A stretch of 64,000 nucleotides of DNA from Nannocystis pusilla (GCF_026626665.1 NZ_JAPNKE010000002.1:2295204-2359203), one strand, 5' to 3'; shown: positions 18,174 through 31,669, counted from the first letter of the stretch. Program-made: numbers and translations. Notes: a model not told the origin generated them from the sequence alone.

Positions 18174-21100
18174 CTACTCGGCCTCGCCGAGGATCTCGCG
18201 GACCTTGGCCTGGGCCAGGTAGCCGCGGCGCAGGTCCTCGTCGCGCAGGCCCTCGAGGCGGGCGCGCACGGCAGCGGCGGCGTCGGCCAGCAGCGCGGCC
18301 GACTCGGCCGGGCGGACGTCGGCGAGCAGGCGGCCGAGGTGGTGGATCGACAGCACCCCGTCGATCGGCGCCGCGCCGACGCGGACCAGCTCGACCGCCT
18401 CTTCCTCGAGCCTGCGCGCGGTCGCCGAATCACCTGCTTGTTCGGACAGGCGCGAAAGGACATGTAGCGCGCGACAGGTGGCGGTGCGCAGGCCGAGCCC
18501 GCGGGCGCGGGTCAGCACGTCCTCGGCGAGGGCGCGGGCCTCGTCGAGGTCGTCGGGGCTGCCGTCGAGCAGGGCGCGGGCCAGGCGGGCGCGGGCTCGC
18601 AGCTCGGTGCGGGCGTCGCCGCGGGCCGCGGCCATGTCGGCGGCGTGCAGCAGCAGCGCGCGCGCGGCCTGGACGTCGCCGTGCTCGGCCGAGACCTCGC
18701 CGAGGTTGACCACGACCTCGACGAGCAGGCCGGGGTGGCCGATCGCCTCGTGCAGCTCGAGCGCCTTGCGGAGGTAGCGTTCGGCGCGGCGGTAGAGGCC
18801 GATCGCGGTGTAGACGATGCCGAGGTTGGCCAGCTTGGTGCCGGTCGCGGCGCGGTCGCCGAGGTCGCGGTCGACCTGCAGCGCGGCGCGGAAGTAGTCG
18901 ACCGCCTCCTGGTAGCGGGTGCCGCGGCCGGCGACCTCGCCGAGGCTGTTGAGCGCCTCGCCCTCGAGCCGCAACAGGCCTGTCTTTTGGGCCAGGTGGA
19001 GCGTGGCTTCGGAATTGACCACCGCCTCGGCCAGCCGGCCCTGCGCGAGCTGGGCCCGGCCGAGCGCGGCGTGGAGGCGGCAGCGCTGGGCCGCGGCCTC
19101 GGGCGGGCAGTGGGCCAGGCCGGCGGCGGCGAGGCGCTCGGCCTCCTCGGGCCGGTCGCGGGCGAGCATCAGCGCCGAGCCGAGCTCGCCGACCAGGCCG
19201 CGGTGCGGGTCGGCGTCGGGCAGCGACTCGGTCTGCCGGGCCAGCCGCGGGAACAATTGCTCGGCCCGCTGGATGCGCCCGCAGTCGAGGTAGAAGCGGA
19301 GCAGGCGACCGAGCGCGAACACCTCGCGCTCGTTGTTGCCGAGCGCGAGCCGCAGGAGCGCCCGCAGATCGGCGCCCTGGGCCCGCCGGCGGCCCCACGC
19401 GGCCAAGATCGACTCGCGCTCGCGCAGCGCGTCCCAGGCCCGCGGATCGGCCTCGGGCCGCATCGACCGCAGCGCCAGCGACAGGTAGTAGTAGGCCTCG
19501 ACGTTGCCGGCGACGTCGCGGGCGAACCGGGCCGCGCGCAGGGCCGGCTCGATCGCCGCCTCGGGCCGGCGCGCCTGGGCCCAGTGGTCGGCGATAGGTC
19601 CGTCGTCGCGGCCGGGCTGGTAGTCGGCGCGCGCGGCCTTGAGCTCGGCCGAGCGGGCGTGCATGGCTTCACATGTCCCCGGGGCCAGGTTGGTGCGGGC
19701 CACCTCGTGGAGGCTGAGGGTGGCGAAACGGGCCGCCGGCGGGGCGCCCGCGGGCTGGGGCGGGCGCTCGAGCAGGCCGGCGTCGACCAGGGCGGCCAGC
19801 GGCGCGACCAGCTCGGCCTGGGGACGCCCCAGCAGGGCCGCGAGTTCGCCTGTCCGAAAGGTCAGGCCGAGCACCGCGGCGCCGTCGACCAGCGCGCGCG
19901 CCTCGGGGTCGAGCGCGTCGAGGCGGGCCAGCAGCGCGTCCTCGACGCTCGGCGGGACCTCGATGCGAGCGCCGCGCTGGTGGACGCGCCACAGCCGGCC
20001 GTCGTCGCCGGGGCCGATCACGCCGCGGCGCAGCAGGTCGGCCAGGGTCTCCTCGATGAACAACGGGTTGCCGCCGGTGCGAGCGACGATCGCCGCGGCC
20101 AGCTCCTCGGCCTCGGCCGGGTCGTCGAAGCGGCGGACCACCAGCTCGCGGCGGGCGTGCTCGTCGAGCTCGCGCAGCTCGATGGTGTGGACCCGCGGCA
20201 TGGCCCGCAGCTCGTCGGCGCGCGGGCCGGGGCGGGCGGTGGCGAGGCCCATCAGCGGCAGGCTGTGCGGCTCCTGCAGCCACTCGCGCAAGAGGCCGGC
20301 GCTGTGGGCGTCGACGTGGTGCAGGTCCTCGACCACCACCAGCACCGGGCGCCGCTGGGCGAGGGCGCGGATCAGCCGGCGGATCGGCCGCCACAAGCGC
20401 TCGCGCCGCGACTGCGGATCGCTGGCAGCCTCGCTGTCCTGGCGGACATGTGCGATGGTACCTGTCCCCGGGGACACGCCGAGCGCGCGCGCGAGGGCCT
20501 GCGCCAGCTCGCCGGCGCCGATCACCCGCTCGCTCACGAGGCGCGACTCGATGTCGGCCGCGCTGGTGTCCGGGCCGGCGTCGAGGAACTGGCGCAGCAT
20601 CTCGTGGAACACCCCGAGCGGGACGTTGCGGCGGCGCCACTGGCCGCGCGCGCGCAGGACGACGCAGCCGCCGCGGGGCAGGGCGGCGAGGAAGCGGTCG
20701 AGCAGGGCGCGCTTGCCGATCCCGGGCCCGCCGACGACCAGCACGGTGCGCGCGACCCGGGTGCGGATCGCCTCGGCGAAGTTGTCGCGCAGCAGCTTGA
20801 GCTCGAGCTCGCGGCCGTACAGCGGCTGGCGGCCGCCGCCGGTCACGAGCCGCGGCGCGACCGCCGGCCCGAGCAGCGGCACCGCCTGCGCCAGCGCGCT
20901 GGCCCACGGCGGCAGCACGCCGCCGGTGAGGTCGACCGCCCGTCGCGGGCGCGCGACCTCGATCGCGCGCGGCGGCCCGAACTGCCACGCGGCCCCGAGC
21001 CGCGCCGCCAGGTCGCCCGCGACCAGCACCGGCCCGTCGAGCACGCCGTCGGCCATCGCCTGCAGGTGGCGCCGCAGGTCGTGCCCGACCTCGACCGTCG

Positions 21101-22430
21101 GCATGCCCGAAGGGACATGTCGGATCGGCAAGGGCGCGGCGGCCAGGACCACGCCGATCTGGTGCCCGGGCGCGGCCTCGCCGGCCGACTCGCGCAGCGC
21201 CAGCGCGGCCCGCAGCGCCGCCTCGTCGACGTCGCCGGCGTCGAGCACGGCGCCGAACACCAGCAAGAGGCCGCGCGGCCCGAGCTCGCACACGTGGGCG
21301 TCGCGCTTGTAGGCGATGTCGCGGGCGAGCGCGTAGAAGCGGGCCGGCTCGGCCGGGGCGTCGACGCCGGGCGCGGGGGCCAGGGCGGCCTTCAGCAAGA
21401 CGACGCGCCGGACCTCGGGCCGCGCCGGCGCGTGCAGCTGCGACTGCGAGCCCTCGATCTCGCGCGTGACCTCGGCGTCGCCGGAGCCGCGGGCGTACAG
21501 CGGATCGGGCACGCGCGCGGCGACGAAGGCCGACAGCACCTCGTCGTCGACGACCGGATCGGCGCGGTGAAGGAACGCCGCCAGCGCGCTCTGCATCGCC
21601 CGCGCGCTGTCCCACCGCTCGCTCGGCTCGCGCGCGAGGGCGCGGTCGACCACCGCCGCCAGCTCCTCCGGCACCTCGGGGGCGACGCGGCGCAGCGGCG
21701 GCAGCGGGCGCGTGCGGACCTGCTCGAGCGCGGCCATGCGGTCGGCGTCGCGGAACACCAGATCGCCGATCAGCAGCTCGTAGAGCACGACGCCGAGCGA
21801 GTAGATGTCGGAGCGGGCGTCGAGCGGCCAGCCGTTGGCCTGCTCGGGCGACATGTACGCGATCTTGCCCTGGATCGTGCTGTCCTCGGCGCCGCCGTCG
21901 CGGCGGGCTCGCGCGGCGGTGCGGGCGATCCCGAAGTCCAGGATCTTCACCGTGCCGGCGAGGCTCAGCATGATGTTGTGCGGGCTGATGTCGCGGTGGA
22001 CGATGGCCAGCGGGCGGCCGAAGTCGTCGCGCTTGGCGTGCGCGTAGGCGAGGCCGGCGGCGACCTGGTGGGCGATGTACGCGGCGACGACGATCGGCAC
22101 GCGCTCGCCTCGCTGGCCGACCAGCCGGACCATGCGCATCAGGTCGACGCCCTCGACCAGCTCCATGGCGAGGTAGAAGGCCCCGCCGACGCGGCCGAAG
22201 TCGAACACCTGGACGATGTTGGCGTGGTTGAGCCCGAGCGCGACCTCGGCCTCGGCGACGAACATCCGCATGAACTCGGGCTGGTCGGCGACGTCGCTGC
22301 GGATCTTCTTGATGACGACGCGCTTCTTCAGCCCCTCGGCCACGCCGGCCTCGGCGAGGAACACGTCGGCCATGCCACCCTCGCCGATCCGCTGGATCAG
22401 GGTGTAGCGGCCGAAGATCTGCGGCGTCAT
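18174..22430 (-). CDS. Large Ser/Thr kinase - AAA/STAND ATPase - TPR regulator
   Basis: The 1418-residue protein begins with a Hanks-type kinase at about 8-285: RIGEGGMADVFLA, VVIKKI, IVHRDISPHN, DFGIAR and AYMSPEQ. The middle has a guanylate-cyclase-like/ATPase region with a P-loop (VVGGPGIGKRALL, about residue 545) and Walker B-like VLVVVEDLHHVD, as in AfsR/MalT-like STAND ATPases. The last 500 residues are TPR-like helices (GIVYTAIGLYRRAERYLRKA). This is the known PknB-ATPase-TPR layout of myxobacterial signalling kinases. ATG at 22430 is preferred to an open extension to 22505. At least six hairpin repeats are translated within it, all in frame and mostly in inter-domain or inter-helix positions. 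Confidence 0.93.
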   Translation of the reverse strand: MTPQIFGRYTLIQRIGEGGMADVFLAEAGVAEGLKKRVVIKKIRSDVADQPEFMRMFVAEAEVALGLNHANIVQVFDFGRVGGAFYLAMELVEGVDLMRMVRLVGQRGERVPIVVAAYIAHQVAAGLAYAHAKRDDFGRPLAIVHRDISPHNIMLSLAGTVKILDFGIARTAARARRDGGAEDSTIQGKIAYMSPEQANGWPLDARSDIYSLGVVLYELLIGDLVFRDADRMAALEQVRTRPLPPLRRVAPEVPEELAAVVDRALAREPSERWDSARAMQSALAAFLHRADPVVDDEVLSAFVAARVPDPLYARGSGDAEVTREIEGSQSQLHAPARPEVRRVVLLKAALAPAPGVDAPAEPARFYALARDIAYKRDAHVCELGPRGLLLVFGAVLDAGDVDEAALRAALALRESAGEAAPGHQIGVVLAAAPLPIRHVPSGMPTVEVGHDLRRHLQAMADGVLDGPVLVAGDLAARLGAAWQFGPPRAIEVARPRRAVDLTGGVLPPWASALAQAVPLLGPAVAPRLVTGGGRQPLYGRELELKLLRDNFAEAIRTRVARTVLVVGGPGIGKRALLDRFLAALPRGGCVVLRARGQWRRRNVPLGVFHEMLRQFLDAGPDTSAADIESRLVSERVIGAGELAQALARALGVSPGTGTIAHVRQDSEAASDPQSRRERLWRPIRRLIRALAQRRPVLVVVEDLHHVDAHSAGLLREWLQEPHSLPLMGLATARPGPRADELRAMPRVHTIELRELDEHARRELVVRRFDDPAEAEELAAAIVARTGGNPLFIEETLADLLRRGVIGPGDDGRLWRVHQRGARIEVPPSVEDALLARLDALDPEARALVDGAAVLGLTFRTGELAALLGRPQAELVAPLAALVDAGLLERPPQPAGAPPAARFATLSLHEVARTNLAPGTCEAMHARSAELKAARADYQPGRDDGPIADHWAQARRPEAAIEPALRAARFARDVAGNVEAYYYLSLALRSMRPEADPRAWDALRERESILAAWGRRRAQGADLRALLRLALGNNEREVFALGRLLRFYLDCGRIQRAEQLFPRLARQTESLPDADPHRGLVGELGSALMLARDRPEEAERLAAAGLAHCPPEAAAQRCRLHAALGRAQLAQGRLAEAVVNSEATLHLAQKTGLLRLEGEALNSLGEVAGRGTRYQEAVDYFRAALQVDRDLGDRAATGTKLANLGIVYTAIGLYRRAERYLRKALELHEAIGHPGLLVEVVVNLGEVSAEHGDVQAARALLLHAADMAAARGDARTELRARARLARALLDGSPDDLDEARALAEDVLTRARGLGLRTATCRALHVLSRLSEQAGDSATARRLEEEAVELVRVGAAPIDGVLSIHHLGRLLADVRPAESAALLADAAAAVRARLEGLRDEDLRRGYLAQAKVREILGEAE
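18433..18450. repeat. Dispersed hairpin inside CDS
   Basis: Arms CCTGCTT and GGACAGG, loop GTTC (GAAC on the coding strand). It is translated as SEQAGD between TPR helices; a lone half-site GGACATGT follows at 18458. Confidence 0.65.
18979..18996. repeat. Dispersed hairpin inside CDS
   Basis: Arms CCTGTCT and GGCCAGG, loop TTTG, one mismatch and one wobble; translated as LAQKTG. Confidence 0.55.
19671..19690. repeat. Dispersed hairpin inside CDS
   Basis: Arms ACATGTCC and GGCCAGGT around CCGG; translated as LAPGTCE at the ATPase/TPR boundary. Confidence 0.7.
19849..19866. repeat. Dispersed hairpin inside CDS
   Basis: Arms CCTGTCC and GGTCAGG, loop GAAA; translated as LTFRTG. Confidence 0.75.
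20433..20478. repeat. Two adjacent dispersed hairpins inside CDS
   Basis: First copy 20433-20450 with arms GCTGTCC and GGACATG, loop TGGC. Second copy 20460-20478 with arms CCTGTCC and GGACAC(G), loop CCGG. Together they encode SPGTGTIAHVRQDSE, an insertion-like stretch within the ATPase module. Confidence 0.8.
21101..21120. repeat. Dispersed hairpin inside CDS
   Basis: Arms GCATGCCC and GGACATGT, loop GAAG; translated as RHVPSGMP. Confidence 0.75.
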
Positions 22431-22596
22431 GGGCACGAGCGCGCGCAGTGTAGCAGTCCGCGAGTTTCGCCCGGCGCGCCGACCCCGTGAGACTTCGGGG
22501 CGCACGCACCTTCGCGCGCCGGATCACGGCCGCGCATGGCGGCGCGTGTCGGCGGGCGGACGCCGCTGTCGGTGCCGCGCGCGGCCCTCGAACGCG

Positions 22597-22617
22597 AAAA
22601 ACGGCCGCGGGGGCCGT
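22597..22617 (-). terminator. Rho-independent terminator of the formaldehyde dehydrogenase gene
   Basis: Read on the minus strand, stem ACGGCC/GGCCGT with a 5-nt loop is followed directly by TTTTT. It starts 25 bases after the stop codon at 22642 and points away from the gene. Confidence 0.8.
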
Positions 22618-22641
22618 TCGTCGCCGGGGTCGCGGCCGGGC

Positions 22642-23752
<1,111 letters not shown>

Positions 23753-23762
23753 CCGGGGACGA

Positions 23763-24320
23763 TTAGCCCGGGCAGACCAAGTTGTCGAGAGGCTCGCAAC
23801 CCACGACCCACTGCTCGGGGTCGAGGCAGGCCGCGGAGGGCGCCTGCAGGCAGTCGAGGAAGAAGGCGCTCGGCTGCAGCTCGCAGCGGTACACGCCCTT
23901 CAGCCAGCGGCCGCCGGCGTCGCTCTCGCCCGAGGCCTGTCGCAGCGCCACGCCCGGGCCGACGATCGCGTAGTCGAGGCGCGCGGTCGCGTCGCTGAAC
24001 TCGGCCACCGTCTCGACGAGGCCCGGCTCGCCGCGCGCCAGGCTGGTGAACACGCAGAGATCGCTGGGGCTGAAGGCCGAGGGCTTCAGGCTGGCGTCGA
24101 GCCCGGCGCCGAAGAACGGGAACTCGCACGGCACCGACAGCTCGCACTCGAGCAGTTGCCGCGGCAACGGCTCCTCCATCGCCTCCTTCTCGTCGGGGTC
24201 CGGGCCCGCGTCGTCGCCGTCGCCGTCGTCGCCGGCCTGGAGATAGGTGCCAGTGGTGTCCGCGGCGCAGGCGGGAGCGAGCGCGAGGAGGGTGACCAGG
24301 AGGCTGACGTGACGGGCCAT
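23763..24320 (-). CDS. Small lipoprotein of unknown function
   Basis: The 185-residue product has a signal peptide [18 protein letters not shown] with lipobox-like APAC, then an acidic Gly/Asp-rich linker ([17 protein letters not shown]). A folded domain follows with six cysteines, including [28 protein letters not shown] and [10 protein letters not shown]. It is likely a periplasmic or outer-membrane lipoprotein. No family recognised. The gene ends 10 bases before the formaldehyde dehydrogenase start and runs in the same direction, so both could be read from the AT-rich promoter region upstream of 24320. Confidence 0.75.
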   Translation of the reverse strand: MARHVSLLVTLLALAPACAADTTGTYLQAGDDGDGDDAGPDPDEKEAMEEPLPRQLLECELSVPCEFPFFGAGLDASLKPSAFSPSDLCVFTSLARGEPGLVETVAEFSDATARLDYAIVGPGVALRQASGESDAGGRWLKGVYRCELQPSAFFLDCLQAPSAACLDPEQWVVGCEPLDNLVCPG

Positions 24321-24389
24321 GACAGCGAACGGCGATGCACGACACGGGCGCGCCGAGCAGCCGTGAAATCATCAACGATTCCGGCATGA

Positions 24390-24401
24390 TGAATATATTC
24401 A
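24390..24401. promoter_or_regulatory. AT-rich perfect palindrome, possible operator
   Basis: TGAATATATTCA is a perfect 12-bp palindrome in an otherwise very GC-rich divergent region between the lipoprotein (start 24320) and dprA (start 24535). Its composition and position suggest a promoter element or repressor site; this is inference. Confidence 0.4.
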
Positions 24402-24534
24402 AAGCGGCGGGTGGCCCGCGGTCGGGACATCCCTGTCAGGGGTCGGACACGCGCTCGCAACGCCGATCCGGCCGCGGGGCGACCGCACGATCCCGCGAAA
24501 CGTCCGAGCCTCCCAAAGCTCGTGGGCGGACCTC

Positions 24535-25379
24535 GTGCAAGAGCAGGCGGCCGGCGAACGACTACTCCATGTGTTCACCACGCGAACCGTCACCTCGATC
24601 GACCTCGGCCTCGCCACCGCGGGTCCTCTCTTCCTCGCCGGCGCGCTGCCCCCCGGTCCGCGCGTGGCGATCGTCGGCAGTCGCGCGGCTCGTCGCGATC
24701 GCCTCGCGCTGCTCGGCCCGGCGCTCGCCGCCATGCAGGCCGCAGGTCTGGCGCTGGTGTCCGGCGGGGCCATCGGCGTCGACATCGCGGCCCACCGCGC
24801 GGCGCTGACGGGCGCGTGCCGCTGGCCGTCCTGCCGTGCGGCGCCGATCGGCCCTATCCCTCGCAACATGTCCCATGGTACAGGTCGATCGCCGCCGCGC
24901 CGGGCTCGGGCCTGCTCTTCTGCCACCCGCCCGGCACCGAGCCGTGCCGGCAGATGTTCGCCAGCCGCAACGCGATCGTCGTCGAGCTGGCGACCGCCGT
25001 GCTGGTGATCGAGGCCGCGGCGCGTTCGGGCAGCCACGGCACCGGCGCGCTCGCTCTGAAGCGCAAGCGGCGGCTCGCGGTCGTGCTCGGCAGCCCCGGC
25101 TGTGCCGACCTCGCGGCGCGCGGGGCGACGGGTCTGCCGTGCGAGCCCGACGCCTTCGCGCCGGCGTTCGCGGCCTGGCTGGCGGGCGAGGCCCCGTCGC
25201 CGCGCCGCTTCCCGGTCGAGCTAGCCTGGCTCGAGCAAGCGTTGGCCGCCGCCGGTCCGCGCGGCCTCAGCCTCGACGCCGTCCCCGATCCGCTGCACCG
25301 ACTCGTCGATCTGCTGGCGGCGCAGCGCCTCGGGCTCATCGTCGAGTCGCCGCCCGGCCGCTACCGGCGCGTGGGCTGA
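24535..25379 (+). CDS. dprA: DprA/Smf-type DNA-processing protein (frame break near 24814)
   Basis: 281 residues from GTG 24535 when a one-base deletion in a G-run is restored (GCGCTGACGGG then CGCGTGCCG, giving TGRVPLAVLPCG). Rossmann-like DprA signatures are VAIVGSRAAR, ALVSGGAIGVDIAAHRAAL, VLPCGADRPYP and the RNAIVVELATAVLVIEAAARSGS segment. A C-terminal winged-helix-like part follows. DprA loads RecA on incoming single-stranded DNA during natural transformation. The protein is shorter than usual at the N-terminus (no SAM-like domain seen). A hairpin repeat sits exactly in the loop after YPSQH, giving HVPWYRS. Confidence 0.85.
24866..24885. repeat. Dispersed hairpin inside dprA
   Basis: Arms ACATGTCC and GTACAGGT around CATG; translated as HVPWYRS. 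Confidence 0.75.
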
Positions 25380-25763
25380 GCCGTCGCGGAGGTCAGGCAT
25401 CCTCGCGGCGCGTCGACCTGCCGGCGCCGCGGGCTCGTGTTCGGGTCTGGCTGCTGTCGGCGGAGCGTGCTCCTCCACGCACGGTCGCGACCGACGCGCG
25501 TCGATCTCCGCATTCAAAGCATCGAGGACGTGTACCTCGGCCGCATCGACGGCCATGCCGGCTCGAGCCTGTCGAGCCTGGTCGCCCGCATCGACGCCGA
25601 CGTCGACGCGCGGCGCCTCGGTCCCGGGGTCGTGTCGCCGGTCGCTGACGGCGCCCGAGCCGACCCGCCGGGCGGCACCGCGTCCGCGCCGGGTTTGCCC
25701 CCGGCGAGCGCCGTTCTTCGCCAAATCCTCCGCGCGCCGCGGCGAGCCGCTATCCTGCGGCCG
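25380..25763. other. 384-bp gap, nothing recognised
   Basis: The gap lies between dprA and acs. A plus frame (IQSIEDVYLGRIDGHAG) is open for a while, but I see no start, ribosome site or family. The acs promoter should be in the right part. No repeat-family hairpin was noted here. Confidence 0.4.
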
Positions 25764-27718
<1,955 letters not shown>

Positions 27719-27813
27719 GGACGCGCGCCTCGCCGGCCGGGCGCGGCGACCTCTTCGCGCATTTGAGCGCGAACGGTGGCAACCGGGGAAAACTCCCGCA
27801 TCATGGGCCGCCC

Positions 27814-30800
27814 ATGCTCGCCGTCACAGCCGCCCGCCACGCCTGGCTCGCGCTCGCGCTCGCCGTGGCCCCGGGACCGGCCGCTCCGTCCACTGCTCCG
27901 ACCCCGCCCACGGCCGCGCCGCCGCAGGCCCCGCTGTTCAAGCCGGGCGTCCTCGACGCCGCCCACCCCGGGCGATGGGTCCGCGAGTTCGAGCGCCGCA
28001 AGGCGATCCTCCGCAACGAACCTGGCCCTGCGGCCATCCTCGCGCTGCTCGGCCTGGTCTTCGACCTCCACGGCGAGGTCCCGCGCGACGAGCTCCTGGC
28101 CTTCGTCGACGGCGCGCGCAAGCACCGGGAGCCGCTGGTCGCCAGCTACGCCGGCTACGTGCGCGGCCAGCTGCTCGAGCAGGAGGGGCAGGGGCAGGCG
28201 CCGAACGCCGAGGCGGCCTTCCGCGCCGAGGGCTACCTGCTCGACTGGCAGATCGTCGGCCCGTTCGACAACAGCGGCCGCGCCGGCCACGACCAGGAGT
28301 TCGAGCCGGAGAAGGCGCCGTTTTCGGCCGGCCAGACCTTCGTCGGCAAGTTGCCGGGCGAGCCGTTGCCGTGGCGCGCGTTCGTCCACGCCAAGGCGCC
28401 GCGCCACGGCTTCGTCAACCTCGGCGACCTCCTCCAGCCGGACACGGACGTCACCGGCTACGCGACCCTGTGGATCCGCAGCGACAAGGCCGTCGACGCC
28501 GCCCTGCACATCGGCGCCGCCGGGGCCTACAAGCTCTGGCTCGACGGCGTCCCGGTCGGTCAGGCCGACAGCTACCACTCGCCCAACGCGCTCCAGGACG
28601 CTCACCCGATGCGCCTGCAGGCGGGGTGGAACCGCCTGCTCGTCAAGCTCGGCGCCGACGAGGGACTGTGGGGTTTTACGCCCGCGTCAGCGCCCCGTCG
28701 GGCGCCCCGCTGACCGGCCTCGAGGTCCGCGGCAGCCCGCCCGAAGCGGCTCAAGCGTCAGGTGAGAAATCGGGGCCCAAGGACGCGAAATCAGGCGCAA
28801 AATCACCGGCCAAGTTGAAGCCGGTCCGGAGCCTCCGCGGGCTGCTCGAGGCGCGCGCCCAGGGCTCGCGACCGCGGCCCGCGGACCGGCTCGCGCTGGT
28901 CGAGTTCTACCGCTGGACCTCGCCGTTCGCCCCCGAGGATCGCACCGCGGTCGACCGCGCGCGCGAGGCCGACGAGGCCGTCAAGACCGCCCGCAGCGCC
29001 CAGCTGCTGGCGATCCTCGACCCCGACCAGAACTCGAGCCGGACCGCGCTGCTCGCCGGCATCGAGCGCGCGCGCAAGGAGGGCAAGGCCAGCGCGCCGC
29101 TGCTGGCGTCGATGCTGGCCGACCTGAGCCTGCGCTACCACAGCCTCGGCCTCGAGGAGCGCGGGCGGGCGCTGCTCGACGAGGCGTTCGCCATCACCCC
29201 CGACGACCCGCTGATCGAGCTGATGCTGGCCGCCCGGCTGTCCAGCGACGGCTTCCCGCTGGCCGCGCTCGAGTGGATCGAGGACATGCTGAAGCGCTAC
29301 CCCGGGTCGGCGCTGCTCCTGCGCGACCGGGCCGACCGCCTGCTCGAGCTCGGGCGCACCGAGCCGGCCCTGGCGTTGCTGGAGAAGCTGGCCGGCGACC
29401 GGCCGACCGACGGCGGGCTGGCGCGGCAGATCGCCGACGGCAAGCTGCGGCTCGGCAAGCCGGACGCGGCCGCCGAGGTCGGCCGCCGGCGCGCGGCCGC
29501 CGTGCCCGGCTTGCCGGAGGCGTTCCGCGAGGTCGCCCGGCTCGAGGAGGCGCGCGGCGACCTGACGAAGGCCCGGGCCGCGCTGCAGGAGGCCGTCGAC
29601 CTCGCGCCGCAGGACGCCGACCTTCACACCGCGCTCGCCCGCCTGGCCGCGCGCGACGGCGACGGGGCGGCGGCGATCCGCAGCGTGCGGCGCTCGCTGG
29701 CCCTGCGGCCGCAGCAGCCCGAGCTGCGCGACTACCTGGCGACCCTCGACGCCACCCAGAAGGACGACCTGCTGGCCCGCTATCCGGTCGACTTCGAGGC
29801 CCTGGCCAAGAAGCCGACCCCGAAGTCGTGGGCCGGCAAGGACGCCGGGGTCCTGCTCCACCGCACCGTCGTGCGCGTCCTGCCCAACGGCCTCACCGAG
29901 CGGCTCGAGCACCGCGTCGTGCGCGTCCTCGACGATCGCGGGATCCGCAGCCAGGCCGTGCAGGGCATGGTCTACGACCCCGAGGAGGCCTACGTCGACG
30001 TCCGCCGCGCGCGTGCGACGGACCGACGGGCGCGTCGAGGAGATCGGCGATCCCACCGTCGTCTCGCTGACCGACGCCGGCTACCGCATGTTCTACGACC
30101 AGCGGCAGCAGCGGGTGAACTTCAGCGGCCTGCGGGTCGGCGACGTGCTCGAGGTCGCGTTCGTGCGCCGCGACACCGCGCTGCGTAACAAGTTCGACGA
30201 CTACTTCGGCGAGATGGTCCCGCTCGAGGGGTTCGAGCCGCAGCTGCTGCGCGAGTACGTGCTCGAGGCGCCGTCGTCGCGGAAGCTCTACTTCAACCAG
30301 CCCGTCGAGCAGGAGCCGGGGCCCACCAAGGAGACCGTGCGCTACCGGGTGTCGATGGGCGAGCGCCGCGGGATCAAGCCCGAGAGCGGGATGCCCGGGT
30401 GGACCGAGCTGGTCAAGTACCTCCACGTCAGCACCTTCAGCGACTGGGACGCGGTCGGCCGCTGGTACTGGAACCTGGTCAAGGAGCAGCTGGTCGTCGA
30501 CGCCAAGATCAAGGCCGCCGTCCAGGATGTCCTGAAGAGCCTGCCCAAAGGGGCAGGTGAGCGCGACAAGGTGCGCGCGCTGTACAAGCACGTGATCACC
30601 TCCACGCGCTACGTCGGGCTCGAGTTCGGCATCCACGGCTTCAAGCCGTACCGCACCACCGACGTGTACGACCGCCGCTTCGGCGACTGCAAGGACAAGG
30701 CGAGCCTGCTCAAGGTCATGCTCGCCGAGGCCGGCATCGCCTCGCACCTGGTGCTGGTGCGCACCCGCGACCAGGGCACGCTCGGGGCCACGCCGGCCAG

Positions 30801-31626
30801 CCTGTCGGCCTTCAACCACGCCATCACCTACGTCCCCAGCCTCGACCTCTGGCTCGACGGCACCGCCGAGTTCTCGGGGCCCGAGGAGCTGCCGACCGGC
30901 GACCAGGGCGCGACGGTGCTGGTGGTGCGCGACGGCAAGGGCGCCGAGTTCAAGACCATCCCGGTCAGCCTGCCCGGCGACAACAAGCAGATCGTGCATC
31001 AGACGGTCGAGCTGAAGCCCGACGGCAGCGCCGACGTGAAGCACCTGTTCACCGTCACCGGCGCCTCGGCGGCCTCGTGGCGCAGCGCGCTGCAGGCGGC
31101 CGAGAACCGCAAGGAGCGGCTGACGCAGGTGTGGGGCGGCCAGTTCCCGGGCCTGGAGATCCGCGAGCTCGAGGCGCCGAACATCGGCGACGTGCTGCAC
31201 CCGGTCCAGATCCGCAGCGCCTGGAGCGTGCCCGCGTGGGCCCAGCGCCAGGGCGACGTGCTGCGCTTCAACGTGCTCGGTCACCGCACCGGGCTGCAGC
31301 GCGGGCTCGCCGGCCAGGCGGCCCGCGAGCACGACCTGGTGATGGCGGCTCCGGCCACCGAGGTCAACGTCATCGAGGTCACCGCGCCGAAGGGCTACAC
31401 CTTCGGCCAGTCCCCCGCGGGCAAGTCGTTCGAGACCCCGTTCGCCCGCTTCACCCTCGACGTCGCCGGCCGCGGCGACCGCGTCGAGGTCCGCACCGAG
31501 CTCGAGTACCGCACCCACCGCTTCAAGGCCGCCGACTACCGCGCCCTGCGCGAGTTCCTCGGCCAGGTCGACGGCGCCCTCGAGCAGGCGTTCGAGCTCC
31601 GCCCCGAGCCGCGAGGGGCGAACTGA
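27814..31626 (+). CDS. Exported TPR / DUF3857 / transglutaminase-like protein (two frame breaks)
   Basis: About 1270 residues from ATG 27814, with an N-terminal signal-like segment (MLAVTAARHAWLALALAVAPGPAAP). Residues about 160-290 resemble a carbohydrate-binding/F5-8-like or DUF1080-like fold (YLLDWQIVGPFDN, YKLWLDGVPVG). A TPR region of about 350 residues follows, then a DUF3857 domain (VLPNGLTERLEHRVVRVLDDRG) and a transglutaminase-like core with RYVGLEFGIHGFKP, the typical RRFGDCKDKASLLKVML (nucleophile Cys) and HAITYVP. It is likely periplasmic. The frame breaks near 28677 (TTTT run) and 30012 (CG repeat) do not interrupt coding character. It is followed by a paralogous gene; function is unknown for this family. 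Confidence 0.82.
30540..30557. repeat. Dispersed hairpin inside CDS
   Basis: Arms CCTGCCC and GGGCAGG, loop AAAG, perfectly paired, with the consensus T-A pair replaced by C-G on both arms; translated as LPKGAG. Confidence 0.8.
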
Positions 31627-31669
31627 CATGTCCCGGAGCACCTTGCCCTTCCACCCTGTTCGTTCGCGC

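Noticed and set aside
18645..22490. Very long open frames opposite real genes, for example 1281 codons here and 1364 codons at 50738-54832 minus
   Set aside because: They are shadows of GC-rich coding sequence; composition is Arg/Ala/Gly/Pro-rich, they run through several genes, and no family motif appears.
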